In this document: piece by piece, positions 26,942-36,544 of the stretch | Layout: every line of letters starts with the position of its first letter | Position numbering within the stretch: position 1 is the first letter of the stretch | Assembly (NCBI RefSeq): GCF_000758925.1 | Contig: NZ_JRNC01000032.1 | Span: forward strand, 44,127-108,126 | Direction of reading: 5' to 3' | DNA: 64,000 nt | DNA from: Prevotella sp. S7-1-8 | GTDB taxonomy: Bacteria > Bacteroidota > Bacteroidia > Bacteroidales > Bacteroidaceae | Program-made: the position numbers and the translations under genes | The notes under the pieces: generated by a model | Database searches by the model: none | What the model was told of the DNA's origin: nothing | Seen by the model: the letters and a program-made list of their open reading frames with translations, nothing else

Positions 26942-27488
26942 CGTTAATATCCAAACCATCTATCCAAAGACAGGCAGAACCCCAAAGCACGTCCTTGCCA
27001 ACTTTATTTTCGGCGCGTTTAGCCTTCAAAAGCGACTGCAAACTCTTCAATCTATCAATCCAGCACCCCACCCCACCAGCATGTTAGCGGCTCAAAATGA
27101 AACGTCCTCATACCTTTGGAAAGACAAAGGCGCGAACATTGAAAAATAATTCTGTTTAATTGACATAGAAGAAAGGGCAAGAGGCCAACCTGAACAACTA
27201 TAATATATTAGTTTATAAATCATTATATGTATAAAAACAAAATAATTTTATTCAGATAATACTTTACACTTTTTTGTCGCACTTCGCTTATTTCACGATT
27301 GAGACATGTCGTCATCGTGACAAGAGAACAAACGTTTTGGCAAGTGATTTGCCAAATTTTGGTCCATCAAAAACACCACACTCTTACATGGCACGCACGC
27401 TTTGTTTTCAAATTTTGAACAAAAAAAGCATTCCGCGAAAGCTTTATCTGCAAAAAAACATATCTTTGCACAAAACCACAACACAATC
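26942..27488. other. Intergenic region upstream of the S9 peptidase gene
   Basis: About 550 bases, AT-rich, no supportable gene. It holds a hairpin TTTGGCAA-GTGAT-TTGCCAAA (27336-27356) and the promoter box of the next gene (27461-27468). I see none of the branched-repeat words here. Confidence 0.55.
27461..27468 (+). promoter_or_regulatory. Predicted -7 box of the S9 peptidase gene
   Basis: TATCTTTG followed by C, 20 bp before the ATG at 27489. This decides the start, since an in-frame upstream ATG (27402) precedes the promoter. Confidence 0.65.
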
Positions 27489-29615
27489 ATGAAAAAGAAA
27501 CTAATGCTCTCCGCCATGCTGTTGGCCATGCTACCAGCCTGCGCGCAAAAGCGCGCTTTCACCATAGAAGACGTGTATCGCGTCAAGCGCGTGTCCTCAC
27601 CCACCGTAAACAAAGACGGCGTATTGGCCTATAGTGTTTCGCGCCAGGACCTCAAAGCCCAACGCTCGTACAACAACATCGTGCTGAAAGCGCCTCAAAG
27701 CGGCAGATTCGCCGGTTTGCCAAAAGGCCAAACCAAACAGCTCACAACAGACAACAGCAGCTACTCGCCCTTTTGGTCGCAGGATGGCAAGACCCTCTAC
27801 TATCTCTCCTACGCCGATGGCACGCCGCAAGTGTACCGATACGCCAATGGCTCAACAAAGAAAATCACCGACTACGCGCTCGGCATCCAAGGTCCAACGC
27901 TCTCGCCAGACGGCAAACTCATAGCTTTCGCGGCGGAGGTTTTCCCTGAGATTGGCGGCTCGGACGGCAAAGCCAACAAAGCGGCCATGGACCAGAAGAA
28001 AAAGAACCCCATACAAGCGCACGTGGCAGACGAATTGCTTTTCCGCCATTGGACAGAATATGGCGATGGCAAATATTGGCACATCATCGTGTACGACATA
28101 GCCCGAGGCACCTACACCGACGTCACGCCCGGGCGTTATCACAGCCCGGTGTTCTCGCCCTCCGGCCCCACCGGTTTCGTCTTCTCGCCCGACTCCAAGG
28201 AGATATGCTACACAAGCAACCACGATAAACACCCCGAGGCATCCACCAACTGCGACCTTTGGGTCGTGCCCGCGACCGGAGGCGAGGCCCGAAACATCAC
28301 CGCCGACAACCCCGCGTGGGACGGTTCGCCACAATACTCACCCGACGGCCGCTACATAGCCTACCGATTCCAGCGCACGCCAAGCTACGAGAGCGACCGC
28401 TTCACACTCGCCATTTACGACAGGAAGACTGGCGAGAAACGCGCGTTGACCGAGAAATTCGACAACTGGGTGGACGATTTCAAATGGGCGCCCAACTCCA
28501 AAAGCATCTATTTCCTTGGCGAGGAGAGAGGATATGAGCCGCTCTTCCAAGTGGACGTCAAAACACGCGCCATCACAAAAATAATCGCAAGGCGCGCCAT
28601 CTCAAGTTTCGACATTGACGGGCAGGGGCACGTCTACTACACATGGTCGTCCACTGGGCGACCTACCGAACTTTACCAAGCCACCATTAGCGCAGCCAAG
28701 CGTAGACGCGCCAAAGCCGCGCTCGATGAGCAAAGGCTCACCACGCTCAACGACAGCCTACTGCGAGCCGTAGACTTCAGGCCGTCTGAACAGCTGTGGG
28801 TGCGTGGCGCCAAAGGCGACAGCGTACACGTTTTCATCGTCAAGCCACACGGTTTCGACCCCAACAAGCGATACCCATTGGTCATCAACGTGCACGGCGG
28901 CCCTCAAATGCAATGGATGGACTCGTACAGGGCGGATTGGCAGGTGTACCCCGGGGCCGGATACGTGGTGGCATACCCCAACCCACACGGCTCCACGGGG
29001 TACGGACAGCGGTATTGCCGAGACATCAGCGGCTCTTGGGGCGGCATGCCATACGAGGACGTGATGGCGGTGACCGACAAGCTGGCAACGCTCCAATACG
29101 TGGACTCCACGCGCATGGGAGCCATGGGATGGAGCTATGGCGGCTACTTCATGAACTGGCTACAGGGCCAGACCAAGCGTTTTAAGTGCCTGGCCTCAAT
29201 GATGGGGCTATTCGATCTCGAGTCCATGTGGGGCACCACAGAGGAACTGTGGTTCCCCAATTTTGACCTGCGAGGCCAACCATGGAACTCCCCACTGTAC
29301 AAGAAATGGAGCCCGTCTGAGTTCACCTCGCGCTTTGCCACGCCCACGCTCATCATCACCGGCGAGCGCGACTACCGCGTGTCATACAATCAGAGCCTGC
29401 AATATTTCACCACCTTGCAAACACTTGGCATTCCCAGCCGCCTCATCATCTTCGACAATGACGGGCACTGGCCAAGCGGACTAAAGTCCATGCCACTATA
29501 CTACAACGCGCATTTAGAGTGGTTCCACACCTATCTCGGCGGCGCGCCCGCCCCGTGGGACACCAAAAAGATGGTGATGGCCAACCCTTACATGGCAGCT
29601 CCCACCCAACCTTGA
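27489..29615 (+). CDS. Exported S9-family prolyl oligopeptidase/dipeptidyl peptidase
   Basis: A 708-residue serine peptidase of the prolyl-oligopeptidase superfamily, probably a dipeptidyl or acylaminoacyl peptidase of the periplasm or surface. It begins with a signal peptide (KKKLMLSAMLLAMLPACAQ; LPAC may be a lipobox). A beta-propeller with repeated SPDGK/SPDGRYIAYR blades covers about 40-430 and the alpha/beta hydrolase about 460-708. The triad is visible: Ser in GWSYGGYF, Asp in ITGERDYRV, His in FDNDGHWPSG. It likely feeds on peptides. A long hairpin terminator follows. Confidence 0.92.
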   Translation: MKKKLMLSAMLLAMLPACAQKRAFTIEDVYRVKRVSSPTVNKDGVLAYSVSRQDLKAQRSYNNIVLKAPQSGRFAGLPKGQTKQLTTDNSSYSPFWSQDGKTLYYLSYADGTPQVYRYANGSTKKITDYALGIQGPTLSPDGKLIAFAAEVFPEIGGSDGKANKAAMDQKKKNPIQAHVADELLFRHWTEYGDGKYWHIIVYDIARGTYTDVTPGRYHSPVFSPSGPTGFVFSPDSKEICYTSNHDKHPEASTNCDLWVVPATGGEARNITADNPAWDGSPQYSPDGRYIAYRFQRTPSYESDRFTLAIYDRKTGEKRALTEKFDNWVDDFKWAPNSKSIYFLGEERGYEPLFQVDVKTRAITKIIARRAISSFDIDGQGHVYYTWSSTGRPTELYQATISAAKRRRAKAALDEQRLTTLNDSLLRAVDFRPSEQLWVRGAKGDSVHVFIVKPHGFDPNKRYPLVINVHGGPQMQWMDSYRADWQVYPGAGYVVAYPNPHGSTGYGQRYCRDISGSWGGMPYEDVMAVTDKLATLQYVDSTRMGAMGWSYGGYFMNWLQGQTKRFKCLASMMGLFDLESMWGTTEELWFPNFDLRGQPWNSPLYKKWSPSEFTSRFATPTLIITGERDYRVSYNQSLQYFTTLQTLGIPSRLIIFDNDGHWPSGLKSMPLYYNAHLEWFHTYLGGAPAPWDTKKMVMANPYMAAPTQP

Positions 29616-29687
29616 CACACTACCCACATCTTGACCAACGATCTACCACCACAAAGGAAAACCGTTGAAAAGATCTGACAAAAGCAT

Positions 29688-29755
29688 CCTGAAAATTCGC
29701 GTATAAGCAAACAGCTCTCACATTGCTCGCAAATACGCGATTTTTCAGGGTTTTT
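29688..29755 (+). terminator. Long-stem terminator after the S9 peptidase gene
   Basis: CCTGAAAATTCGCGTAT (29688-29704) pairs with ATACGCGATTTTTCAGG (29733-29749) with one mismatch, followed by GTTTTT. The arm carries the TTCGCGTAT string seen in the hairpin at 48.65 kb. Confidence 0.75.
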
Positions 29756-29893
29756 ATCAAATGCCTATAAATCAGCATTTTCTGCACTTTTCAAGCCCAT
29801 CACGTCAAAAAAGTTTTCTCCACGGCCTGCGTATAAGCCCTAATCGCACCTTGATTAAAGCCCAATGCCGCCATCATCTCGGCCTAATCGGCA

Positions 29894-29944
29894 CATCATG
29901 AGCGCCTAAACGCTACGCCATTGAGCGCCAATGGGAACATGATG
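29894..29944. repeat. Three-way-junction inverted repeat
   Basis: Outer arms CATCATG (29894-29900) and CATGATG (29938-29944) enclose two hairpins: AGCG-CCTAAA-CGCT and CCATTG-AGCGC-CAATGG. The whole 51-nt unit can fold as a three-way junction. CCTAATCGG lies just upstream. Confidence 0.7.
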
Positions 29945-30133
29945 ATAAAAGAAATGGGTGAAAACAACAAATTCATCGTATTCTCTCCCTTTGCCACTTT
30001 CTAAAACAGGCCATTCGAACCGAGCTATTTTTGGTATTTATTCATTACAAAAATACACGTTGACCCAAATATGAAAACAAAAAAAATGGCAATAAAAAAA
30101 CACGAAAAACTAAACCATATCGGATTTTTGCAC

Positions 30134-30141
30134 TACCTTTG
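30134..30141 (+). promoter_or_regulatory. Predicted -7 box upstream of the rpoN operon
   Basis: TACCTTTG fits TAnnTTTG and would start a transcript near 30148, giving a leader of about 87 nt before the ATG at 30235. Confidence 0.5.
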
Positions 30142-30234
30142 TAAAAAATAGTGGGCACACAGGCCACACACACACTATGTAGTTGGGCTTGGCTCCTGTC
30201 ACACTTGCAGGAAAAAGACCTAAGGCGACACGTT

Positions 30235-30891
30235 ATGGCAACACACACGTTATGGCATGATGAGTATTGGCTATTGCTCATGCAGCTCTATCTGAAGCGA
30301 CCGCAAGGCGTAAAACCCATGTACAGCAAAGATGTGGTGAACCTTGCCCTCGAGCTGCACATAGCCCCCGAATTTCTATACCGGCAACTGTTAAAGCTCA
30401 GGCAGATAGACACCCCGAGCATGCAACAGCTATGGGACACTTACGCCCACTGCCCCCAAAAACTCAAAAAAGAGGCCAAGCTGGTACGCGGCATGAAAGG
30501 TTTTGGCAATTTCAAGGCATTCTACTCGGGTGTAAAACTGAACGAAACGTGGGAGACAGACTTCAAGCCTTTGGATGCGTCCAAGGGCGACAACTCACTG
30601 TCGCCCGTGAAACTCATCATGATACTCGACCTCTATTTCAGGCTCGTCCCTCATACCATGGTGCCACAAACGCCCGAGGTGCGACAATTGGCCAAGCTCA
30701 TCCATTCCTCGCCCAAGGAGGTGTCTAAGGTGATGGAGGTGTTTCGCTTCTGCGATCCACTGCTCTCCAAAGAAGACCTTACGCTCCACCCGTTAGTCAC
30801 GCCGTGCATGCAAGTGTGGCAACGATTTGGCAACAAAGACCCCCAAAAGCTCACCGCGCTGGCCGCGCAGCTCAAGGATTATTGGAAATAA
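30235..30891 (+). CDS. Conserved-type protein of unknown function, upstream of rpoN
   Basis: I do not recognise a named family. The 218-residue product is soluble, helix-rich and basic, with WHDEYWLLLMQLYLKRP at its start and VKPMYSKDVVNLALELH, LYRQLLKLRQID and SPKEVSKVMEVFRFCDPLL further on. The last two resemble helix-turn-helix-like segments, so a nucleic-acid role is possible but unproven. Start: the ATG at 30235 is preferred to a GTG at 30151, which is almost at the predicted transcript start. It ends 24 bp before rpoN and is likely co-transcribed with it. Confidence 0.7.
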   Translation: MATHTLWHDEYWLLLMQLYLKRPQGVKPMYSKDVVNLALELHIAPEFLYRQLLKLRQIDTPSMQQLWDTYAHCPQKLKKEAKLVRGMKGFGNFKAFYSGVKLNETWETDFKPLDASKGDNSLSPVKLIMILDLYFRLVPHTMVPQTPEVRQLAKLIHSSPKEVSKVMEVFRFCDPLLSKEDLTLHPLVTPCMQVWQRFGNKDPQKLTALAAQLKDYWK

Positions 30892-30915
30892 AGGCTCAAA
30901 ACACCCTCACGCTAT

Positions 30916-32436
30916 ATGGCACAAAAATTAATTCAAGCCCAGACACAGCAGCAAGTTCAGCAGCAACGCCTCTCGCAACAGCAGTTGTTGCAGGTGCGGC
31001 TGCTTGAGATGCCATTGCCAGAATTGGAAGAAAACATCCAGACCGAGCTTGACGAGAACCCAGCTTTAGAAGAAAAGCGAGACGACCTCGACTCTCATGG
31101 TGACGAGAGCGACGCGGAAATGGAACCCGACGCGCCACATGAGGACGAGCCTTTCGAGGCCAAGACAGAGCGAGAGGAGCGCGAAGAGGCACTTGACACG
31201 GCGCTCGAGAGCCTTGGAAGCGACGACGAGCTACCCGAGCCCAACACTTACGCTGGCTCACAAGCCAATACCAACGCCGACTACGAGGAGATGGTATGGG
31301 GCGACACCACCTCGTTTTACGACAAGCTAAAAGAGCAAATGGGCATGCTCGAGCTAACCGAGCGGCAACGCGACGTGATGGAATATCTCATCGGCTCATT
31401 GGACGACGATGGACTGTTGAGAAAACCTTTAGACAGCATAGCCGACGAATTGGCCATCTATCACAACATCGACGTACCCGAAAGGTATGTAGAAGACACG
31501 CTGCGCCTGTTGCAAACGTTCGATCCCGCAGGCATAGGCGCGCGTTCGTTACAAGAATGTCTATTGCTGCAAATAGACCGAAAGGAAGACGGCCAACTGA
31601 AAGAGCTGATGCGGGAGGTCGTTGAAAATCATTTCGACGAGTTCACCAAGAAGCATTGGGACAAGATAGCGCAAAGCCTCCTGCTCACCCAACAACAAAC
31701 CGACGTAGTGCACGAGGAGTTGCGCAAGCTCAACCCCAAACCCGGAACGGCGCTGGGCGAGACGCTCGGGCGAAACACCCAGCAGATCACCCCCGACTTT
31801 ATCGTAGACACGGACGAGGCGGGCAACGTAACCTTCACCATCAACCGTGGACGCGTACCAGAGCTGAAAGTTTCGCCATTGTTCAATGAGATGGTGGACA
31901 ATTACAAGGCCAACAAGCGCCAAATGAATAGACAGGAGAAGGAAGCCCTGCTTTACGCCAAGGACAAAGTAGACAAGGCGCAAGGCTATATCGAGGCCAT
32001 CAAGCAGCGCAGACACACACTCTATGCCACGATGAAAGCTATCGTCAACTGGCAGAAAAGATTTTTTCAAGACGGTGACGAGTCTGATCTCAAACCTATG
32101 ATACTCAAAGACATAGCCGAAAAGACCGGGCTGGATATATCGACCATATCTCGCGTGAGCAACATCAAATACGCACAGACACGCTGGGGCACGTTCCCGC
32201 TGCGGTTCTTCTTCACGGACAGTTATGTCACCGAGGACGGAGAGGAAATGTCCACGCGCAAGATCAAGTTGGCATTAAAAGAGGTAATAGAACGGGAGAA
32301 CAAGCAAAAGCCCCTGAGCGACGACGCGCTGACCGTCGAGATGAGAAAAAAAGGGTTTCCCATCGCTCGCCGGACGATAGCCAAATATCGCGATCAATTG
32401 AACATTCCGGTGGCCCGACTGAGAAGAGAGCAATAG
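30916..32436 (+). CDS. rpoN: RNA polymerase sigma-54 factor
   Basis: RpoN directs RNA polymerase to -24/-12 promoters and needs AAA+ activators. The 506-residue product has the glutamine- and leucine-rich region I (QQVQQQRLSQQQLLQVRL, about 10-50), an acidic region II (about 55-130), the core-binding domain and the C-terminal DNA-binding part, ending in the RpoN box ARRTIAKYRDQLNIP (about 485-499). No sigma-54 activator gene is seen in the window. A membrane protein follows after 21 bp. Confidence 0.97.
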   Translation: MAQKLIQAQTQQQVQQQRLSQQQLLQVRLLEMPLPELEENIQTELDENPALEEKRDDLDSHGDESDAEMEPDAPHEDEPFEAKTEREEREEALDTALESLGSDDELPEPNTYAGSQANTNADYEEMVWGDTTSFYDKLKEQMGMLELTERQRDVMEYLIGSLDDDGLLRKPLDSIADELAIYHNIDVPERYVEDTLRLLQTFDPAGIGARSLQECLLLQIDRKEDGQLKELMREVVENHFDEFTKKHWDKIAQSLLLTQQQTDVVHEELRKLNPKPGTALGETLGRNTQQITPDFIVDTDEAGNVTFTINRGRVPELKVSPLFNEMVDNYKANKRQMNRQEKEALLYAKDKVDKAQGYIEAIKQRRHTLYATMKAIVNWQKRFFQDGDESDLKPMILKDIAEKTGLDISTISRVSNIKYAQTRWGTFPLRFFFTDSYVTEDGEEMSTRKIKLALKEVIERENKQKPLSDDALTVEMRKKGFPIARRTIAKYRDQLNIPVARLRREQ

Positions 32437-32457
32437 CTTTATAAAGAACAATAAAAC

Positions 32458-33069
32458 ATGGTAGCGAAAAACATCATATTGACAGCGCGTGTGATCAGCA
32501 TGGTCTTCACGCCGTTCTATTTGTCATTGGTGGGACTTGTGGCACTCTTCATCTTCAGCTATATGAGCATGATGCCGTGGCAATACAAGCTGATGGTACT
32601 CACGATGGTATATTTTTTTACCATCTTGTTGCCCACGCTGCTCATCCACGCCTATCGTAGGTACCAAGGATGGTCACCGGCCGAGATAGGCAAGAAAGAG
32701 CGTCGCATGATGCCATACATCATGGCCATACTGTGCTATTTTGCCTGTTACTATGTCATGAGCGTGATGCGCATACCCCAGTTCATGGCCAACATTCTCG
32801 TGGCGGCGCTGATGATACAGGTGATTTGCGCCGTCATCAACGTTTGGTGGAAGATATCCACGCATACCGCTGGCATTGGAGGGTTTGTGGGTGGACTGTT
32901 GGCATTCTCCATCCTTTTCTCGTTTAACCCCTTAGGATGGTTTTGCGCCAACATGATCATAGCCGGCATGGTGGGCACCAGTCGTATGATTTTGCGCCAA
33001 CACTCACTGGCCCAAGTGGTGGTCGGTTTCTTGGTGGGCGTAGTCACGGCTTTTTGGATGATCATTTGA
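32458..33069 (+). CDS. Membrane protein, PAP2-like
   Basis: A 203-residue integral membrane protein with about six hydrophobic helices. The C-terminal SRMILRQHSLAQVVVGFLVG resembles the last PAP2 phosphatase motif (SRxxLxxHxxxDVxxG), but the aspartate is replaced by glutamine and the earlier KxxxxxxRP motif is not evident. It may be a degenerate or non-catalytic PAP2 relative. It starts 21 bp after rpoN and probably shares its transcript. Function unknown. Confidence 0.65.
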   Translation: MVAKNIILTARVISMVFTPFYLSLVGLVALFIFSYMSMMPWQYKLMVLTMVYFFTILLPTLLIHAYRRYQGWSPAEIGKKERRMMPYIMAILCYFACYYVMSVMRIPQFMANILVAALMIQVICAVINVWWKISTHTAGIGGFVGGLLAFSILFSFNPLGWFCANMIIAGMVGTSRMILRQHSLAQVVVGFLVGVVTAFWMII

Positions 33070-33147
33070 GAACGCCTATCAAGTGCCTGCCCCTCATGTT
33101 GGCAACAAGCATACAATAAAATGTACATATTATAAAACATAAACAAT

Positions 33148-33657
33148 ATGAAGCCAATTATCAGTATTATCATGGGTTCGACAAGCGATTTGCCCATTAT
33201 GGAAAAAGCTTGCAAGTGGTTAAACGACCAAAAGATACCCTTTGAGGTCAACGCGTTGTCGGCTCATCGCACCCCCGACGCCGTGGAAACCTTTGCCAAG
33301 GAGGCCAAGGGACGCGGCATCAAAGTCGTTATAGCCGGTGCCGGCATGTCCGCCGCGTTGCCCGGCGTCATCGCGGCGTGCACGCCGCTGCCCGTAATCG
33401 GCGTGCCAATCAAGGGAATGCTCGATGGCCTTGACGCCATGCTGAGCATTGTGCAAATGCCCCCCGGCATCCCCGTGGCCACCGTTGGCGTCAATGGCGC
33501 GCAAAACGCCGCCATCCTCGCGGCGGAAATGATAGCCCTTGGCGATGAGGACATGGCCCGGAAAATTGACAATTGGAAAGCCGGACTTGGAAAAAAAATA
33601 GAGAAAGCCAACGCCGACCTGGCCGCCATCAAAGACTATGAGTATAAATGTAACTGA
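33148..33657 (+). CDS. purE: N5-carboxyaminoimidazole ribonucleotide mutase
   Basis: PurE class I moves the carboxyl group of N5-CAIR to give CAIR in purine synthesis. The 169-residue protein shows IIMGSTSDLPIM, the catalytic-loop ALSAHRTPD with the essential histidine, and AGAGMSAALPGVIAA. No PurK is in the window. ispG begins 14 bp after its stop, so the two are probably co-transcribed. Confidence 0.95.
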   Translation: MKPIISIIMGSTSDLPIMEKACKWLNDQKIPFEVNALSAHRTPDAVETFAKEAKGRGIKVVIAGAGMSAALPGVIAACTPLPVIGVPIKGMLDGLDAMLSIVQMPPGIPVATVGVNGAQNAAILAAEMIALGDEDMARKIDNWKAGLGKKIEKANADLAAIKDYEYKCN

Positions 33658-33671
33658 AAGGTAGGGGAACT

Positions 33672-35609
33672 ATGATAGACCTTTTCAACTATCATCGACG
33701 CGCCACCACTGAGGTACGGGTCGGCGCCCTCAACATGGGCGGCGACAATCCGGTGCGCGTGCAGTCGATGACCACCACAGACACCAACGACACGAAAGCT
33801 TGCGTGGCCCAGGCCGAGCGCATCATCAAGGCAGGGGGAGAACTGGTTCGTCTCACCACGCAAGGTGTCAGGGAGGCCGAGAACCTTCAGAACATCAAAG
33901 CGGGCATACGCGCCAAGGGATATGACACACCCTTGGTGGCCGACGTGCACTTCAACCCGAAAGTGGCCGACGTGGCCGCGCGCCATGTGGAAAAGGTGCG
34001 TATCAATCCCGGCAACTATGTGGACCCAGCCCGAAAGTTCGTCAAAATGGAATATACGGACGAGGAATACGCCCATGAGTTGCAAAAAATTGAAGCGCGC
34101 TTAGTGCCATTCCTAAACATTTGCAAGGCCAACCACACGGCCATTCGCATAGGCGTAAACCACGGGTCGTTATCAGACCGCATACGTAACCGCTATGGCG
34201 ACACGCCAGAGGGCATCGTGGAGAGTTGCATGGAATTTCTGCGCGTGTGCAAGAAAGAGCATTTTGACGATGTGGTCATATCCATCAAGTCGAGCAACAC
34301 GGTGGTGATGGTACGGTCGGTACGCCTATTGGTTGAGGAGATGGAGCGGGAGGGCATGCGCTATCCGTTGCACCTCGGCGTTACAGAAGCCGGAGAGGGA
34401 GAGGATGGGCGTATCAAAAGCGCCGTCGGCATAGGCTCGCTGCTTGCCGATGGAATAGGCGACACCATCAGAGTCTCGCTGTCTGAAGCACCCGAAGACG
34501 AGATACCCGTGGCACGACATTTGGTGGATTACATAGGCACGAAAGCGGGACAACTCGTCATTCCGGGAGAGCCGTTCGACGGTTTCGACTGGCTTCACCC
34601 CACGAGAAGGGAGACCACGCCAGCTGGAAACATTGGCGGCGAACGCCCACCGGTGGTCATCGCGACACAAAAAGATGCGGCCGAAAAGGGAGAAGCACTC
34701 TCCCCCAAAACTCACCCCAACACCGACGCCCCAGCTTCGGGCAAACATAGGACGGACAAACCCAAGGCCGACTATATATACATAGGTGGCAAGCTGCCTC
34801 CAAACAGGGAGCAAGACCAAGGGTATATCGTTGACTTTCAAGTTTACGCACAGCTTCAAGCTGACAAAAAAACAGGGCAGGGGAGTGGCAACGAGAACGT
34901 TTACCCCATCTTCCCAGTGTCGGCCATGCCATTCATCGCCATGATCAAGGCCGACGTGAAATTCTTGGTCTTGAAGTTTGGAACTCCCGCTGAGGAATAC
35001 ATCGCATGCTTGAAGCATCATCCAGAAGTGGTGGTGGTATGCACCTCCAACCATCAAAACCGACTGGGTGAACAGCGAGCGTTGGCGCACGAGATGATGG
35101 CGGCAGGGCTGAAAAATCCCTTGGTCTTCGCCCAAATGTACCAACTCGACGACAAGGCGGAGTTCCAGCTCAGAGCGGCGGCTGATATGGGCGCGCTGAT
35201 GATGGACGGATTGACCGACGGCGTGTGGCTCATGAACGAGGGAGCCATTGCCTTTGACGACATCGAGGATACCGCTTTCGGCATCTTGCAGGCCGCGCGG
35301 CTACGCACCACCAAGACAGAATATATCAGCTGCCCGGGGTGTGGGCGAACGCTCTACGACTTGCGCGAGACCATCGCGAAAATCAAAGCCGCCACCCAAG
35401 ACCTCAAAGGACTGAAGATAGGTATCATGGGATGCATCGTAAACGGACCCGGAGAGATGAACGACGCAGATTATGGATACGTAGGGGCGGGGCCCAACAA
35501 GGTGTCACTCTATCGCAAGCAAATATGTGTGGAACACAACATTCCAGAGGAACAAGCCGTGGAAAAACTGCTTCAACTTATCAATGCGGATAGGTCGCGG
35601 AATGGATAG
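33672..35609 (+). CDS. ispG: 4-hydroxy-3-methylbut-2-en-1-yl diphosphate synthase, long form
   Basis: IspG (GcpE) is the [4Fe-4S] enzyme of the MEP isoprenoid pathway that turns MEcPP into HMBPP. At 645 residues it is far longer than E. coli IspG (about 370): an extra domain (about 270-500) sits between the TIM barrel (MGGDNPVRVQSMTTTDTND at the start) and the cluster-binding domain. The cluster cysteines are in ISCPGCGRTLYD and IGIMGCIVNGPGEM. The long form is known from Bacteroidota, Chlamydiae and plants. It may use a different electron donor. Confidence 0.95.
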   Translation: MIDLFNYHRRATTEVRVGALNMGGDNPVRVQSMTTTDTNDTKACVAQAERIIKAGGELVRLTTQGVREAENLQNIKAGIRAKGYDTPLVADVHFNPKVADVAARHVEKVRINPGNYVDPARKFVKMEYTDEEYAHELQKIEARLVPFLNICKANHTAIRIGVNHGSLSDRIRNRYGDTPEGIVESCMEFLRVCKKEHFDDVVISIKSSNTVVMVRSVRLLVEEMEREGMRYPLHLGVTEAGEGEDGRIKSAVGIGSLLADGIGDTIRVSLSEAPEDEIPVARHLVDYIGTKAGQLVIPGEPFDGFDWLHPTRRETTPAGNIGGERPPVVIATQKDAAEKGEALSPKTHPNTDAPASGKHRTDKPKADYIYIGGKLPPNREQDQGYIVDFQVYAQLQADKKTGQGSGNENVYPIFPVSAMPFIAMIKADVKFLVLKFGTPAEEYIACLKHHPEVVVVCTSNHQNRLGEQRALAHEMMAAGLKNPLVFAQMYQLDDKAEFQLRAAADMGALMMDGLTDGVWLMNEGAIAFDDIEDTAFGILQAARLRTTKTEYISCPGCGRTLYDLRETIAKIKAATQDLKGLKIGIMGCIVNGPGEMNDADYGYVGAGPNKVSLYRKQICVEHNIPEEQAVEKLLQLINADRSRNG

Positions 35610-35695
35610 CATTGGCCAGCAAACCCCATCGTATACCAGTTTGTTCTCAAGCATTCTTCGGTCACCAACCAACACAACTCTAAATAATTGAAATC

Positions 35696-36330
35696 ATGCA
35701 AAGACTTACTATCAAGCAAACGGATTTCAAAGGCGTTTATTCGCCCTCGACAAATAGGTACGACGATGCCGACAACTTGTACACACGCTGCGGTAAATCT
35801 GGCGTAATGCTCCCGAAAGTGAGTTTAGGATTTTGGCATAACTTTGGAGGCATTGACCCATACGAACGCTCGAGAGCCTTTCTTCATATCGACGAAAGCC
35901 AGATACGACATGCGCCCTGAGGCCTGTGGCAATTAGGGCTCAAAAAATATCTCATGGCCAGCATCGAGCAAAGCCTTCGACGCATACACTTGGACTACGT
36001 GGACTTGTTTTATGGGCACCGTTTCGATCCAGACATACCCTTGGAAGAGACGTTATAAACATTGGCCGACATAGTGCGACACGGCAAGGGTCTCTACATT
36101 GACATATCTCGACAGCATACCAAAACACTCGAGAATGGCCAAAAAACAAGAGCTTGACACATGACAAACTCACACCAGAGCTTTTGGCACAACCGCCCGA
36201 ACTGAACAAGGAGGCGGCCTACAGGGGCGAGACAGTGGCCGAAATGGCATTGGCATGGACACTCCACCAAGCTGGCGTCACAAGTGTTTGGGTGGGCGCC
36301 AACGGTGTAGGGCAGTTGGAAAAAACATGA
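35696..36330 (+). pseudogene. Decayed aldo/keto reductase (YghZ-like)
   Basis: Three pieces of one aldo/keto reductase are visible. Piece 1 (35696-35920): NLYTRCGKSGVMLPKVSLGF and WHNFGGIDPYERSRAF, ended by an in-frame stop. Piece 2 (about 35930-36055): KYLMASIEQSLRRIHLDY, VDLFYGHRFDPDIPLEETL, then TAA. Piece 3 (about 36163-36330) is in another frame: ETVAEMALAWTLHQAGVTSV. The catalytic-barrel part between pieces 1 and 2, which should carry the active tyrosine, is deleted, as is most of the region before piece 3. The first 74-codon frame should not be called a gene. Confidence 0.85.
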
Positions 36331-36502
36331 AATGCGCGTAGGCCAAACCATTTTAACATAGTAGATAGAGTTTGGCGGTGAAAAGAAAAAACCAAGTTCC
36401 GCTCACATCTACATGGGTTATGGGTTAGAGACGGTTTGTGTTTGTGCCATCCCAACCATACTCTTTTAGCGACAAAAACCTGGCAAAATAGTAAAAAACA
36501 TT

Positions 36503-36527
36503 GTAACAAAACCCTAAAAGCCACGTC
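36503..36527 (+). promoter_or_regulatory. Predicted ECF-sigma promoter of the sigma operon
   Basis: GTAAC (36503-36507), 16 bp, then CGTC (36524-36527) resembles the -35 (GGAAC-like) and -10 (CGTC) of ECF-sigma promoters. It lies 17 bp before the sigma gene start and no TAnnTTTG box is present, which suggests self-regulation. Confidence 0.5.
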
Positions 36528-36544
36528 TAACGAATAGAACAAGG

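Larger units (their letters stand above)
29616..30234. other. Intergenic region downstream of the S9 peptidase gene
   Basis: 619 bases with no supportable gene. It holds a terminator (29688-29755), CCTAATCG words at about 29840 and 29884, a branched inverted repeat (29894-29944) and a promoter box (30134-30141). Confidence 0.6.

Noticed and set aside
35696..35920. 74-codon frame as a separate small gene
   Set aside because: Its sequence is the N-terminal part of an aldo/keto reductase whose other parts follow in broken frames.
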